Assembly: GCF_012062845.1 (NCBI RefSeq)
Contig: NZ_WWNB01000002.1
Span: forward strand, 248,001 to 312,000
DNA length: 64,000 nt
DNA from: Halomonas salinarum
GTDB taxonomy: Bacteria > Pseudomonadota > Gammaproteobacteria > Pseudomonadales > Halomonadaceae
Direction: 5' to 3'
Made by a program: the position numbers and the translations under genes. The notes below the pieces were generated by a model. It was given only the letters and a program-made list of their open reading frames with translations. It was not told the DNA's origin and did not search any database. Numbering within the stretch: the stretch's first letter is position 1; every line of letters begins with the position of its first letter. Of this stretch, positions 39,066 to 47,878 are shown one piece after another.

Positions 39066-40142
39066 TCACTCGTCGTCGGACTCGAGCTCACTCATGTCGG
39101 CCGGCAGATAGGCACGGCTGCCCCACACGGAATAGCTTTCCTGGAAGGCCTGCTGACTCTCGTAGACCCGTTTGAAGTCTGCGTCGTTGGCCGCTTCTTC
39201 GGCGAGCACCTCATCGGTCACGTCCTTCAGCTCAGCAAGGATCTCATCGGGGATCTGCTTGGCCTGAACACCTTTTTCCTGGAAGCCAGCCAGCACCGCA
39301 CCGTTCTTGTACTCACCCTCGGCGAGGCCACGCGTCACGGCCGCGGTACAGGACGCTTCGATCAGCGCCTTCTGCGCCTCGGTGGTGCGTTCCCACTCGT
39401 CGTTGTTGATCAGCATGTACTGGGCGGTGAACTGCTGGTGCCAGCCGGGGAAGAGGTTGTACTTCACCACCTGATCGAAGCCGAGGATCTGGTCGATGGC
39501 CGGCATCGAGAATTCGGTGGCATCGATGGTGCCCTTCTCCAGCGCCTGGAACAGCTCGCCGCCCGGCATCATGGTCACCGAGGCGCCGAGCCGCTCGAGG
39601 ACCTTGCCGCCGAGGCCGGCGAAACGAATCTTCATGCCCTGGTAGTCCTCGAGGCTCGTGATCTCGTCGGCGTACCAGCCGGCGGTCTCGGGCCCGATGA
39701 TGCCGCAGAGCTGGGCATGCACGTCGAAGCCCTTGTTGGCATAGACCTCCTGCAGCATCTCGTGGCCGCCGCCATAGTAGTACCAGGCGGTATAGGACCA
39801 GGGCTTCAGCCCGAAGGGCACGGCCGCGAACAACGGCACGGCCGGGACCTTGCCCTGGTCATAGCCGATCCAGGTGTAGCCGACCGACACCTTGCCATCG
39901 GACACCGCCTGCAGGATGTCAAAGGCCGGCAGCAGCTTGCCCGGCTCATAGACGCGCACCTGCAGCGAGCCGCCGGAAGCAGTGGTCAAATTCTCGGCGA
40001 CCCAGGCCGCCGGCGAGCCCAGACCCGGCAGATTGGTGGCGAAGGCAGTGGGCATCTTCCAGCGCAGGTCCTCGGCGGCCGCGGTACCCGTACACAGGGC
40101 CAGAGCGCCGGCAGTGCCGACCAGGGTCTTGATGATTTTCAT
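39066..40142 (-). CDS. TRAP solute-binding protein (TakP-type DctP)
   Basis: A 358-residue periplasmic binding protein with signal peptide MKIIKTLVGTAGALALCTG ending AAA-E. The segment MKIRFAGLGGKVLERLGASV with its conserved Arg, PGGELFQALEKGTIDATEF and FPGWHQQFTAQYM recall TakP of Rhodobacter, which binds pyruvate-like 2-oxo acids with sodium. Some residues of the TakP site differ (EFSMP here where TakP has EWVGP as I recall), so the ligand may differ too. The C-terminus is acidic (ELESDDE). GGAG lies nine or so bases upstream. First gene of the operon. Confidence 0.92.
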   Translation of the reverse strand: MKIIKTLVGTAGALALCTGTAAAEDLRWKMPTAFATNLPGLGSPAAWVAENLTTASGGSLQVRVYEPGKLLPAFDILQAVSDGKVSVGYTWIGYDQGKVPAVPLFAAVPFGLKPWSYTAWYYYGGGHEMLQEVYANKGFDVHAQLCGIIGPETAGWYADEITSLEDYQGMKIRFAGLGGKVLERLGASVTMMPGGELFQALEKGTIDATEFSMPAIDQILGFDQVVKYNLFPGWHQQFTAQYMLINNDEWERTTEAQKALIEASCTAAVTRGLAEGEYKNGAVLAGFQEKGVQAKQIPDEILAELKDVTDEVLAEEAANDADFKRVYESQQAFQESYSVWGSRAYLPADMSELESDDE

Positions 40143-40240
40143 GAGTGAATTCTCCGTCTGCAGTTGTTGTGATTGTTCATCTGTAAGCGTCTGGCACTGG
40201 GCAAGACGCAGCAAACGTCATCCAGTCGCCCAACCGAGAG

Positions 40241-40282
40241 TTCCTGATCGGTCGTTCCTGATCGGGACTGCCTGATCATGCC
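40241..40282. repeat. Three 14-base tandem repeats upstream of TRAP operon
   Basis: TTCCTGATCGGTCG, TTCCTGATCGGGAC and TGCCTGATCATGCC, head to tail with CCTGATC invariant. They start 98 bases before the binding protein gene. Could be activator sites or 5'-leader repeats. Confidence 0.6.
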
Positions 40283-40456
40283 GCGTGACGTTATCGACAA
40301 GCGACACACTGACCGGGCCGATGACCTGGCGACGCGACAACTCAAGATCAGTTATGGCATGCGCTGCGCGAGTGGACCTAACGTAAGCGTCAACGCTCGA
40401 CGCGATGCCCAGGTCGAGAGGCTATAGCGCCCCCATGACCGACTCAACATTGGATA

Positions 40457-40471
40457 ATTGGTATTACCAAT
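40457..40471. promoter_or_regulatory. PdhR/LldR-like palindrome
   Basis: Perfect palindrome ATTGGTA-T-TACCAAT, that is TTGGTnnnACCAA, the recognition pattern of FCD-type GntR regulators such as PdhR, LldR and GlcC. It is about 315 bases before the TRAP operon start. No FCD-type GntR gene is in the window, so the regulator would act from elsewhere. Confidence 0.6.
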
Positions 40472-40710
40472 AAAGACCAATGCACCACTCCCGCGCAACA
40501 TCCATAAAAAGCTGGAAAACCATCATTCCAGCCGGAATAAACAGGAAAAACGCGAGAAAAATACACTTTCATAAAAAACCAATCATCCATCAAGAACAGC
40601 TTGAGTGCGACGAATGGATCAGTCATCACACGGGTGAAATGGCAAGTTTCAGGGCAATCATGGCCCTTGAAGATGAACCGAACATGACAGCCAGATTGCA
40701 GTTCCAAAAA

Positions 40711-40724
40711 TTGGACAGACCAAT
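40711..40724. promoter_or_regulatory. Second, imperfect PdhR/LldR-like site
   Basis: TTGGACAGACCAAT matches TTGGTnnnACCAA with one mismatch and lies 240 bases from the perfect copy, a spacing that could allow looping. Confidence 0.45.
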
Positions 40725-41049
40725 ACCTCCCTGATAGGCCAACGGTGACACTTAGACCAACGGACCCCAGACACTACCCACCCCTTAGCCACTTCCTTCA
40801 CATACTCACTGTCCAGACAGAGAGGCACAGGGACAGATATCAAGGCCTGACGGCATTCAACGGCTCCCTGCATCAGGCGGTGCGGCAAAAGAACGCTTTT
40901 GTCTCGCCCATCATTTCCGCGATGCTATGGAGGGCTGTCCTTCCCCGCGCCGGCCCCAAACGGCGCGGAAGCCTGGATGCCAATTAGCCCGGGCGGCTTT
41001 CTACATTACATGCTCGATGACTCTCACCCTTCTGCTTCAAGGACTCCTC

Positions 41050-42813
41050 ATGGCACTTCCCCCTCCCTCTGCGAAACGCCCTCGCTTTGGCACCGGTATG
41101 CTCGCCGCCTGGCAAGCAGGCTATGGGCTTGGGGACCTACGCCATGACATTCTGGCCGGGCTGACCATCGGCATCGTCGCGGTACCGCTATCAATGGCCC
41201 TGGCCATCGCTACCGGAGTGGCGCCTCAGCACGGCCTCTATACCGCCATCATCGCCGGCATCGTGATCGCACTCACCGGCGGCTCGCGCTTCAGCGTGTC
41301 GGGGCCAACGGCGGCTTTCGTGGTCATCCTGCTGCCGATCGTGCAGCACTACGGGCTGGGTGGGTTGTTAATTGCCACGCTAATGGCGGGAATGATCCTG
41401 GTCGGCCTGGGGCTTGCCCGCCTGGGCGCGCTGATACAGTTCGTGCCCTATCCGGTGGTACTCGGCTTCACCGCCGGCATCGCAGTGGTTATCGCCACCC
41501 TCCAGGTACCGGACTTCCTCGGCCTGGAGATCGCTCAGGGCGAGCACTTCACCGACAGCCTGGCGAACATTCTGATCGCTCTGCCCGACACTCGCCCTGA
41601 CGAACTTGCCATCGGCGTGACCACCCTGGCGGTGCTGCTGCTGTGGCCGCGGCTACGCATACCGGTGCCCGCGCCGCTGGCGGGGCTGGTAACAGGGGCA
41701 CTGGCCGCCTACGCTGCCAATCACTGGCTGGGGGGCGATATCGCGACCATTGCCTCGCGGTTTGAATGGAGCGCCCAGGGCGAGAGCGGCGTCGGTATTC
41801 CGCCCATTGCCCCGAGCTTCGCGCTTCCCTGGCAGATGCCCAATGCAGAGGGCGAGCCACTAACGGTTAGCTTCGATCTGATCCGCTCATTGCTGGGACC
41901 CGCCTTCGCCATCGCCATGCTGGCCGCCATCGAGTCACTGTTATGTGCAGTGGTTGCCGACGGCATGACCCGCACCCGACATGATCCCAATGCCGAACTG
42001 ATTGGCCTGGGACTTGGCAATATGGTCGTGCCCTTCTTTGGCGGCATCACTGCCACCGGCGCTCTGGCACGCACCGCCACCAATATCCGCAGTGGCGCGC
42101 GCTCCCCTATCGCCGTCGTGGTACATGCGCTGGTGGTACTGCTGGCGGTGGTCGCCCTGGCCGGGCTGCTGGGATTGGTGCCGATGACCTCACTGGCCGC
42201 GCTGCTGTTCATCATCGCCTGGAACATGAGCGAGGCTCGAATGTTCGTGCACACCCTGCGCTCCGCTCCCGCAGGCGATGTTGCCATCCTTACGATCTGC
42301 TTCTCGCTGACGGTACTGTTCGACATGGTGCTGGCAGTGTCCGTCGGCATCGGCCTGGCGGCGGCTCTGTTCATACGTCGCATGACCCAGGTGACCCAGA
42401 CCACCGCCCGCGAACTCGACCAGCACCCCGAGGTTCAGGACCTGCCGCCTCAGGTAGCGCTCTACGACATCAACGGCCCCATGTTCTTCGGCGTCGCCGA
42501 GAAGGCCCTGTCATCGCTGCAGATGGTCGACCCCGAGATTCGCATCGTGATGGTGGACATGCACGGCGTGCCGAGCATCGACGGCACCGCACTCGTGGCG
42601 TTGCGCCGCATGGTCGAGGAGATGCGCCGCCAACAGGTCGCCCTGATCCTGATCGGCCTGTCGCCCCGCCAGATCATCAAGCTACGCCGCGCCGGCATCC
42701 ACACCACCGCCGGCGAACTCACACACTGCAGGAGCCTGACCCGCGCAAGAACGGTCGCCCTGCGCTGGCTCGACCAAGGCCCTCAGCACAACACTAAGAC
42801 GGTACAACACTAA
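41050..42813 (+). CDS. SulP-family anion transporter with STAS domain
   Basis: A 587-residue inner-membrane transporter. The SulP core has the signature GLTIGIVAVPLSMALAIATG, then GLYTAIIAGIVIALTGGSR and SVSGPTAAFVVIL; a cytosolic STAS domain (about 440-560, PQVALYDINGPMFFGVAEKA then VDMHGVPSIDGTALVAL) ends the protein. Related proteins carry sulfate, bicarbonate or dicarboxylates (DauA); the substrate is not predictable. The start at 41050 is preceded by CAAGGACTCCTC; the frame extends 41 codons upstream without support. Confidence 0.93.
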   Translation: MALPPPSAKRPRFGTGMLAAWQAGYGLGDLRHDILAGLTIGIVAVPLSMALAIATGVAPQHGLYTAIIAGIVIALTGGSRFSVSGPTAAFVVILLPIVQHYGLGGLLIATLMAGMILVGLGLARLGALIQFVPYPVVLGFTAGIAVVIATLQVPDFLGLEIAQGEHFTDSLANILIALPDTRPDELAIGVTTLAVLLLWPRLRIPVPAPLAGLVTGALAAYAANHWLGGDIATIASRFEWSAQGESGVGIPPIAPSFALPWQMPNAEGEPLTVSFDLIRSLLGPAFAIAMLAAIESLLCAVVADGMTRTRHDPNAELIGLGLGNMVVPFFGGITATGALARTATNIRSGARSPIAVVVHALVVLLAVVALAGLLGLVPMTSLAALLFIIAWNMSEARMFVHTLRSAPAGDVAILTICFSLTVLFDMVLAVSVGIGLAAALFIRRMTQVTQTTARELDQHPEVQDLPPQVALYDINGPMFFGVAEKALSSLQMVDPEIRIVMVDMHGVPSIDGTALVALRRMVEEMRRQQVALILIGLSPRQIIKLRRAGIHTTAGELTHCRSLTRARTVALRWLDQGPQHNTKTVQH

Positions 42814-42889
42814 GACGACCCGACTCTCGCTGAACGACCGCACCGAGGCCTCGTGATGGCCCCGGCAGGCTGCAGGGAGTGGCACCAAC

Positions 42890-42913
42890 TGGTAACATCC
42901 TCGTCGGTTACCA
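42890..42913. promoter_or_regulatory. Inverted repeat upstream of iron permease gene
   Basis: Perfect seven-base arms TGGTAAC and GTTACCA separated by ten bases, about 95 bases before the permease start. Operator or leader hairpin. Confidence 0.4.
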
Positions 42914-43006
42914 TTCTCACCTGTCATTTCGTCGCATTGATCCATTTTCTGGCCCGCAGGACCTGGACCTCTCACCGCAGGCCCTATTGACGCAAGGAGT
43001 CTCCGC

Positions 43007-44716
43007 TTGACCAGTCCCGCCAGTTCCCGACCGGCCAGTCTTGCTCGTCGCCTATCTCTGCACTTCAGTGCATGGAGCGTACTGACCATCGGCATCGCCC
43101 TGATCGTGGCCCTGCCGGTGATCGTGGTGCTTGCCCATATTGTGGTGCCCACCGACGGTATCTGGCAGCACCTGGCAAGCACCGTGCTGGGGCGCTATCT
43201 CAGCAACACTCTCTTCCTTGTAGTGACGGTGGGCATTGGCACCTTCGTGATCGGTACCGGCACGGCCTGGCTGGTGGTGATGTGCCGCTTTCCCGGACGA
43301 CGCCTGTTCGAATGGGCGCTGCTGCTGCCGCTGGCGGTGCCGACCTATGTGATCGCCTATGCCTACACCGACTTCCTGCAGTACGCAGGGCCGGTGCAGA
43401 CCTGGCTGCGCGAGGTCTTCGACTGGGGTCGCGGTGACTACTTCTTCCCCGATATCCGCTCATTGGGCGGCGCCGCGACGCTGATTACCCTGGTGCTCTA
43501 TCCCTACGTCTACATGCTGACCCGGGCGGCCTTCCTCGAGCAGTCGGTGTGCGTGCTGGACGTGGGCCGCACCCTCGGGCGCGGCCCCTGGCGGCTGTTC
43601 ACCAGCGTGGCGATTCCGCTGGCCAGACCGGCGATCGTCGGCGGTGTATCGCTTGCCCTGATGGAGACCCTCAACGAATTCGGCGCGGTGCAGTACTTCG
43701 GCGTCGATACCTTCACCACCGGCATTTACCGCACCTGGTTCGGCATGGGCGAGCAGGTCGCCGCTGCCCAGTTAGCGGCCTGCCTGCTCGCCTTCGTGAT
43801 CATCTTCGTGCTGCTCGAGCGCTGGTCACGGGGCAAGCGGCAATACTTCCATACCTCCGGGCGCTATCAGCAGCTACCGGAGTTTCATCTTCGCGGCTGG
43901 CGGGGTGTGGCGGCCTGCGCGGCCTGCCTGGCGCCGATCATGGTGGGGTTCCTGATTCCCAGCGGCCTGCTGGGCTATCTCTCGGTGCGGGGTGGAGATG
44001 ATCTGTTTGGCGCTCAGTTCCTTGAGTTCGCCGGTAACAGCCTGGTACTGGCGACCATCGCCGCCCTGGTGGCGGTGGGCCTGGCGCTGGTGCTCAGCTA
44101 TGGGGCGCGCCTGAATCCGCAACCGGTTACACGACTGGCCACCCGCATCGGCGCCATCGGCTATGCAGTGCCCGGCTCGGTGGTGGCGGTCGGTATCCTG
44201 ATCCCCTTCTCGTGGCTGGACCAGCGCATCAACGGCTTCATGGATGCGCAATTCAACATGATGGTCGGCCTCCTGTTCAGTGGCACCGCCTTCATCCTGA
44301 TCTATGCCTATGTGGTGCGCTTCCTGGCCGTGTCCTTCAACGCCATCGAGGCGAGCCTTGGCAAGGTGACGCCAAGCATGGACGCCGCGGCCCGCACCCT
44401 GGGCCAGACCGCCGGCGGCACGCTGCGCAAGGTACACACGCCGATCATCCGCGGCAGCCTCTTGGCCGCCGCGATCCTGGTTTTCGTGGACGTGATGAAG
44501 GAACTGCCGGCGACCATCATCCTGCGGCCCTTCAACTTCGACACCCTGGCGGTGCGGGCACACAATCTGGCGGCGGACGAGCGCCTCGCCGAGGCTTCTA
44601 CCGCCTCGCTTACCATCGTTGCCGTGGGGATCATCCCGGTGATTCTGTTAAGCCTGGCGATCCGGGGCTCACGCCCCGGCAGTGGCACCCTCAGCGGGAA
44701 AGACAAAGACCTGTGA
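43007..44716 (+). CDS. fbpB: Ferric-iron ABC transporter permease (FbpB/SfuB-like)
   Basis: A 569-residue fused double permease with about twelve helices and two binding-protein-dependent permease domains, each with an EAA-type loop (DVGRTLGRGPWRLFTSVAIP and DAAARTLGQTAGGTLRKVHT). This duplicated form is typical of ferric-iron importers. The start is a TTG with AAGGAGTCTCCGC before it. Its 3' end overlaps the 3' end of the converging ATPase gene by 48 bases. It should pair with the ATPase and binding protein genes that follow. Confidence 0.93.
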   Translation: MTSPASSRPASLARRLSLHFSAWSVLTIGIALIVALPVIVVLAHIVVPTDGIWQHLASTVLGRYLSNTLFLVVTVGIGTFVIGTGTAWLVVMCRFPGRRLFEWALLLPLAVPTYVIAYAYTDFLQYAGPVQTWLREVFDWGRGDYFFPDIRSLGGAATLITLVLYPYVYMLTRAAFLEQSVCVLDVGRTLGRGPWRLFTSVAIPLARPAIVGGVSLALMETLNEFGAVQYFGVDTFTTGIYRTWFGMGEQVAAAQLAACLLAFVIIFVLLERWSRGKRQYFHTSGRYQQLPEFHLRGWRGVAACAACLAPIMVGFLIPSGLLGYLSVRGGDDLFGAQFLEFAGNSLVLATIAALVAVGLALVLSYGARLNPQPVTRLATRIGAIGYAVPGSVVAVGILIPFSWLDQRINGFMDAQFNMMVGLLFSGTAFILIYAYVVRFLAVSFNAIEASLGKVTPSMDAAARTLGQTAGGTLRKVHTPIIRGSLLAAAILVFVDVMKELPATIILRPFNFDTLAVRAHNLAADERLAEASTASLTIVAVGIIPVILLSLAIRGSRPGSGTLSGKDKDL

Positions 44717-45796
44717 CGGGTCCAGCTGGATAAGTACCGGCTGGCCTTCTTCCGGCAGGAACACGCCCGGCACCCGGGCATGGAGATGGGACTCCCAGCC
44801 ATCCGCGTCATGGGCGCAGATGTGCACGAGACTTGATCGCCCCAGCAGTTTGGCCATCACCACATGGCTGTGGTGCTCGGCCAGCGGTTCATCGAGGGTC
44901 ACTACCTTGAGGGCCTCGGGGCGAATCAACACCCGCACCGGGCTGCCATCCGCTATATCGTTTACCGGTACATTACCGACCGGGGTCTTCACCTGCCCGC
45001 CCTGTACCTCACCGGCCATCTCGTTGACCTCACCGAAGAAGGTCACCACAAAGGGATCGCGCGGCGCGCAGTAGAGTTCCAGCGGCGTGCCCATCTGCAC
45101 GATCTGGCCATCACGCATCAGCGCGATGCGATCGGCCATGAACATCGCCTCTTCCGGGTCATGAGTGACCAACAGGGCCCCCGCCCCGACGCGCTTCAGC
45201 ACGTGCAGCGTATCGTCGCGAATGCGGTCACGCAGGCGTGCATCCAGGCTCGAGAAGGGCTCGTCGAGCAGCATCAGTGATGGCGCCGGTGCCAGCGCAC
45301 GCGCCAGCGCCACACGCTGCTGCTGACCGCCGGACAGCGTATGCGGATAGCTCTTGGCATAGGCCTGCATGCCCAGCTGCTCGAGCAGCTCCATGGCACG
45401 CGCACGGCGCTGCTTGCCGGGCAGCGATTCCAGGCCGAAGGCGACGTTGTCGAGCACGGAGAGGTGCGGAAACAGCGCCGAATCCTGAAACGCCAGCCCC
45501 ACATTGCGCTTCTCTGGCGGCACATGGGGTTTACCGGGGCGGCCGATCGGCCGGCCTCCCAGATCGACGCCCCCTTCCTGCACGGCTTCGAGGCCGGCGA
45601 CGATGCGCAGCAGCGTGGTCTTGCCGCAGCCCGATGGCCCCAGCAGGCAGACGACCTCGCCCTGCTCAACGTATAGGCTGACATCCTCCACCGCCTGATG
45701 CTGGCCGTAGGTATGGCGTATGTGGTGCATGGCAAGGACAGGTGCCTCGTGGGAAACCTGGCAGTCGGCGTCGGTCGGGGTCGCTTGGGAGTTCAT
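44669..45796 (-). CDS. fbpC: Ferric-iron ABC transporter ATPase (FbpC-like)
   Basis: A 375-residue ABC ATPase with Walker A LLGPSGCGKTTLLRIV, Q-loop FQDSALFPHL, signature TLSGGQQQRVALARAL, Walker B SLMLLDEPFSSLDAR and the H-loop LVTHDPEEAM, followed by a TOBE-type C-terminal domain. It energises import through the convergent permease. The start at 45796 is chosen because homology begins soon after; an ATG at 45814 is possible. Transcribed away from fbpA and towards fbpB. Confidence 0.93.
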   Translation of the reverse strand: MNSQATPTDADCQVSHEAPVLAMHHIRHTYGQHQAVEDVSLYVEQGEVVCLLGPSGCGKTTLLRIVAGLEAVQEGGVDLGGRPIGRPGKPHVPPEKRNVGLAFQDSALFPHLSVLDNVAFGLESLPGKQRRARAMELLEQLGMQAYAKSYPHTLSGGQQQRVALARALAPAPSLMLLDEPFSSLDARLRDRIRDDTLHVLKRVGAGALLVTHDPEEAMFMADRIALMRDGQIVQMGTPLELYCAPRDPFVVTFFGEVNEMAGEVQGGQVKTPVGNVPVNDIADGSPVRVLIRPEALKVVTLDEPLAEHHSHVVMAKLLGRSSLVHICAHDADGWESHLHARVPGVFLPEEGQPVLIQLDPSQVFVFPAEGATAGA

Positions 45797-46018
45797 GGAA
45801 GCTCGTCGTCTCATTGCGTCCGTCTGCGGCAGGCGCCGCAGCGTGAAAGCGGGAATGCGTCCTAAGTGCATTCCAGTCTACTCGTTTTATGGCCCCTTTC
45901 GCACGCCACACCCACATGACATGGATCAGTGCTACCGCGCTTTCTCCTCAACTTCTCCGCAAGACGCCCGTAATGGCAGTTGACGCTGCACGCTAGAAGC
46001 GCTTCAATGAAAGCCGAT

Positions 46019-46038
46019 TAATGCAACGCATTATCATT
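46019..46038. promoter_or_regulatory. Dyad with Fur-like half-site before fbpA
   Basis: TAATGC-AAC-GCATTA followed directly by TCATT. On the minus strand this reads AATGATAATGC, which matches nine bases of the Fur consensus. It is 33 bases before the fbpA start, a sensible place for iron-responsive repression of fbpA and perhaps the divergent fbpC. Confidence 0.5.
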
Positions 46039-46070
46039 CCAATTCAGGTTCTATCTCCATGAGGTGTCCT

Positions 46071-47099
46071 ATGCCCTTGCAGCGTCGTCACGTCATTCCC
46101 CTTGCCGCCCTGGTGGCAGGCTCTGCTGTTGCCAGCCAGGCCATGGCCGATTCCGTGAACGTCTATTCGGCACGTCACTACGACTCGGACCAGGCGCTTT
46201 ATGATGCCTTCACCGAGAAGACCGGCATCGACGTCAACGTGCTCGAGGGCAACTCCGACCAGCTGATCCAGCGCATCCTGCTGGAAGGCGAGGCCAGCCC
46301 CGCCGACATCATGATGACCGTGGACGCCGGGCGCCTGTGGCGCGCCGAGGAAGAAGGCATCTTCGCCCCGGTCGATTCCGAGGTGCTCGACGAACGTTTG
46401 CCAGCTTCCATGCAGCATCCTGAGGGCGAGTGGTTCGGCTTCAGCCAGCGCGTACGGGCCATCTTCTACAACCCGGAAGCCATCGACGCGAGCGACGTTG
46501 CCACCTATGAGGACCTCGCCGACCCGAGCCTTGAAGGCCGGGTATGCATCCGCTCCTCGAACAACATCTACAACCAGTCGCTGCTGGCCTCGATGATCGC
46601 CCACCACGGCGAGGAAGGGGCTGAGGAATGGGCCCAGGGCGTGGTCGACAACATGGCACGCGACCCCGAGGGCGGCGACACCGATCAGCTACTCGGCGTA
46701 GCCAGCGGCGAGTGTGACGTGGCAGTCGCCAACCACTACTACTACGTGCGCCTGCTCAAGTCCGACAACGAGGCAGACCGCGAGGCCGCCGAGTCGATCA
46801 ATATCCTCTTCCCCAATCAGGAAGACCGCGGTGCCCACGTAAACGTCGGTGGCGCCGGCATGGTCAAGGGCGCGCCGCACCCGGAAAACGCCCAGCGCTT
46901 ACTGGAATTCCTGGCCTCCGATCAGGCTCAGGAACTGTTCGCCAAGGGTAACCATGAGTTCCCGGTGGTCGATGGCGTCGAGATCGACGAGGTACTGGCG
47001 TCCTGGGGTGACTTCAAGCGCGATGACCTGAACATCAGCCTGCTCGGTGAAAACAACCCCCAGGCAGTGCGTATCTTCGACCGCGTCGGCTGGCGTTAA
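46071..47099 (+). CDS. fbpA: Ferric-iron ABC transporter substrate-binding protein
   Basis: A 342-residue periplasmic protein with a signal peptide (HVIPLAALVAGSAVASQA then AMA-D). The mature start VNVYSARHYDSD and the tyrosine cluster NHYYYVRLLK, which supplies the iron-binding Tyr pair, place it in the FbpA/FutA group of ferric-ion binding proteins. The mature chain is acidic. Start at 46071 with GAGGTG upstream rather than the ATG four codons earlier. It ends with a strong terminator. Confidence 0.95.
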   Translation: MPLQRRHVIPLAALVAGSAVASQAMADSVNVYSARHYDSDQALYDAFTEKTGIDVNVLEGNSDQLIQRILLEGEASPADIMMTVDAGRLWRAEEEGIFAPVDSEVLDERLPASMQHPEGEWFGFSQRVRAIFYNPEAIDASDVATYEDLADPSLEGRVCIRSSNNIYNQSLLASMIAHHGEEGAEEWAQGVVDNMARDPEGGDTDQLLGVASGECDVAVANHYYYVRLLKSDNEADREAAESINILFPNQEDRGAHVNVGGAGMVKGAPHPENAQRLLEFLASDQAQELFAKGNHEFPVVDGVEIDEVLASWGDFKRDDLNISLLGENNPQAVRIFDRVGWR

Positions 47100-47183
47100 G
47101 TCTAGGCCGGTAGGCCTGACACCATAGCGGTGATACACCATCACACTGCCAGACCGCCGAACGTGGCAGGTCATTGATGCAAG

Positions 47184-47216
47184 AAGGCCCGCGGCGATGC
47201 CGCGGGCCTTCTCGTA
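47184..47216 (+). terminator. Terminator after fbpA
   Basis: Perfect thirteen-base stem GAAGGCCCGCGGC-GAT-GCCGCGGGCCTTC followed by TCGTATCT. Confidence 0.82.
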
Positions 47217-47304
47217 TCTGACCGGGTGTCATGGGGTCTCGTCGCTTTCACTCACTTAACGCGACACACCACTGGCATTGGCGAGGAGCCACCTCCCGTC
47301 GCCG

Positions 47305-47664
47305 TCAAGTTAGGCTGGAATCATTGTCCCCGGGATCAGACATGGTGTCATTATCGGGGTCGGACTTGGTGCCATTATCGGGGTCGGACTTGGCGTCATT
47401 GTCGGGATCAGCCATGGCGTCTAACAGCGCCTTGCGGTCGATTCCGTAAAAGTCGGCTTCGTGAATCTTCATGGGGAATGTCGAACCACATTCGTTGCAG
47501 TGGCAGCGCCGCTTTGTATAGCAGGGGTTGAAACGTCGCCATTCCTTGGGCTGCCGCGTGACCTCTACCGCACCGCAAGAGCACAAGATGATATAGCCAC
47601 CGTGAGGCCCAGCCCCCAGCAACACATACTTGTCCTGCTCCTCGTCTTTTTCCATATCCCACAT
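47305..47664 (-). CDS. Zinc-ribbon-like protein with acidic repeat tail, hypothetical
   Basis: A 119-residue protein. The first 80 residues contain cysteines arranged like zinc-ribbon knuckles (LCSCGAVEV and, later, CHCNECGSTF) with an aromatic-basic stretch between. The tail (about 84-119) repeats SDPDNDTK-like octapeptides encoded by 24-base repeats, giving a strongly acidic end. Starts at 47664 (MWDMEK) or 47655 (MEK). It stands at the edge of an AT-rich patch; no family recognised, though a role in metal or nucleic acid binding is conceivable. Confidence 0.65.
   Translation of the reverse strand: MWDMEKDEEQDKYVLLGAGPHGGYIILCSCGAVEVTRQPKEWRRFNPCYTKRRCHCNECGSTFPMKIHEADFYGIDRKALLDAMADPDNDAKSDPDNGTKSDPDNDTMSDPGDNDSSLT
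47336..47407. repeat. Three 24-base tandem repeats inside a coding region
   Basis: Three head-to-tail 24-base units (47336-47359, 47360-47383, 47384-47407) with a few base differences, each coding one acidic octapeptide of the neighbouring protein's tail. Copy number may vary between strains. Confidence 0.85.
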
Positions 47665-47878
47665 GCCTCTGGTGACAAATCCGGTAAATCGCAGCAGACA
47701 TGAACGGCCAGCAGGCCCCTGATCACACCAAGGTTGCCAGTCTTCTGTATAGCAAATACCTGACGTCCGTTATTTGAACACTCAGCCAATAAAGCTAAGA
47801 ATTCGATACAAAAAACCGATATTACAATATCTCCATTCGCGGCGTTAGATACGCCACGATAATTTTGTGCACGCTTAA

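Larger units (their letters stand above)
40143..41049. other. Long gene-free region before the TRAP and SulP genes
   Basis: About 900 bases, AT-richer than the neighbours between 40440 and 40700. Open frames on both strands (for example 40480-40734 plus) have no ribosome-binding site and odd composition, so I take it as non-coding. It contains the 14-base repeats and the two GntR-type palindromes listed separately. Confidence 0.6.

Noticed and set aside
40480-40734. 84-codon frame in the region upstream of the TRAP operon
   Set aside because: No ribosome-binding site; covers one palindrome; Lys/His-rich composition without structure. Kept as non-coding.
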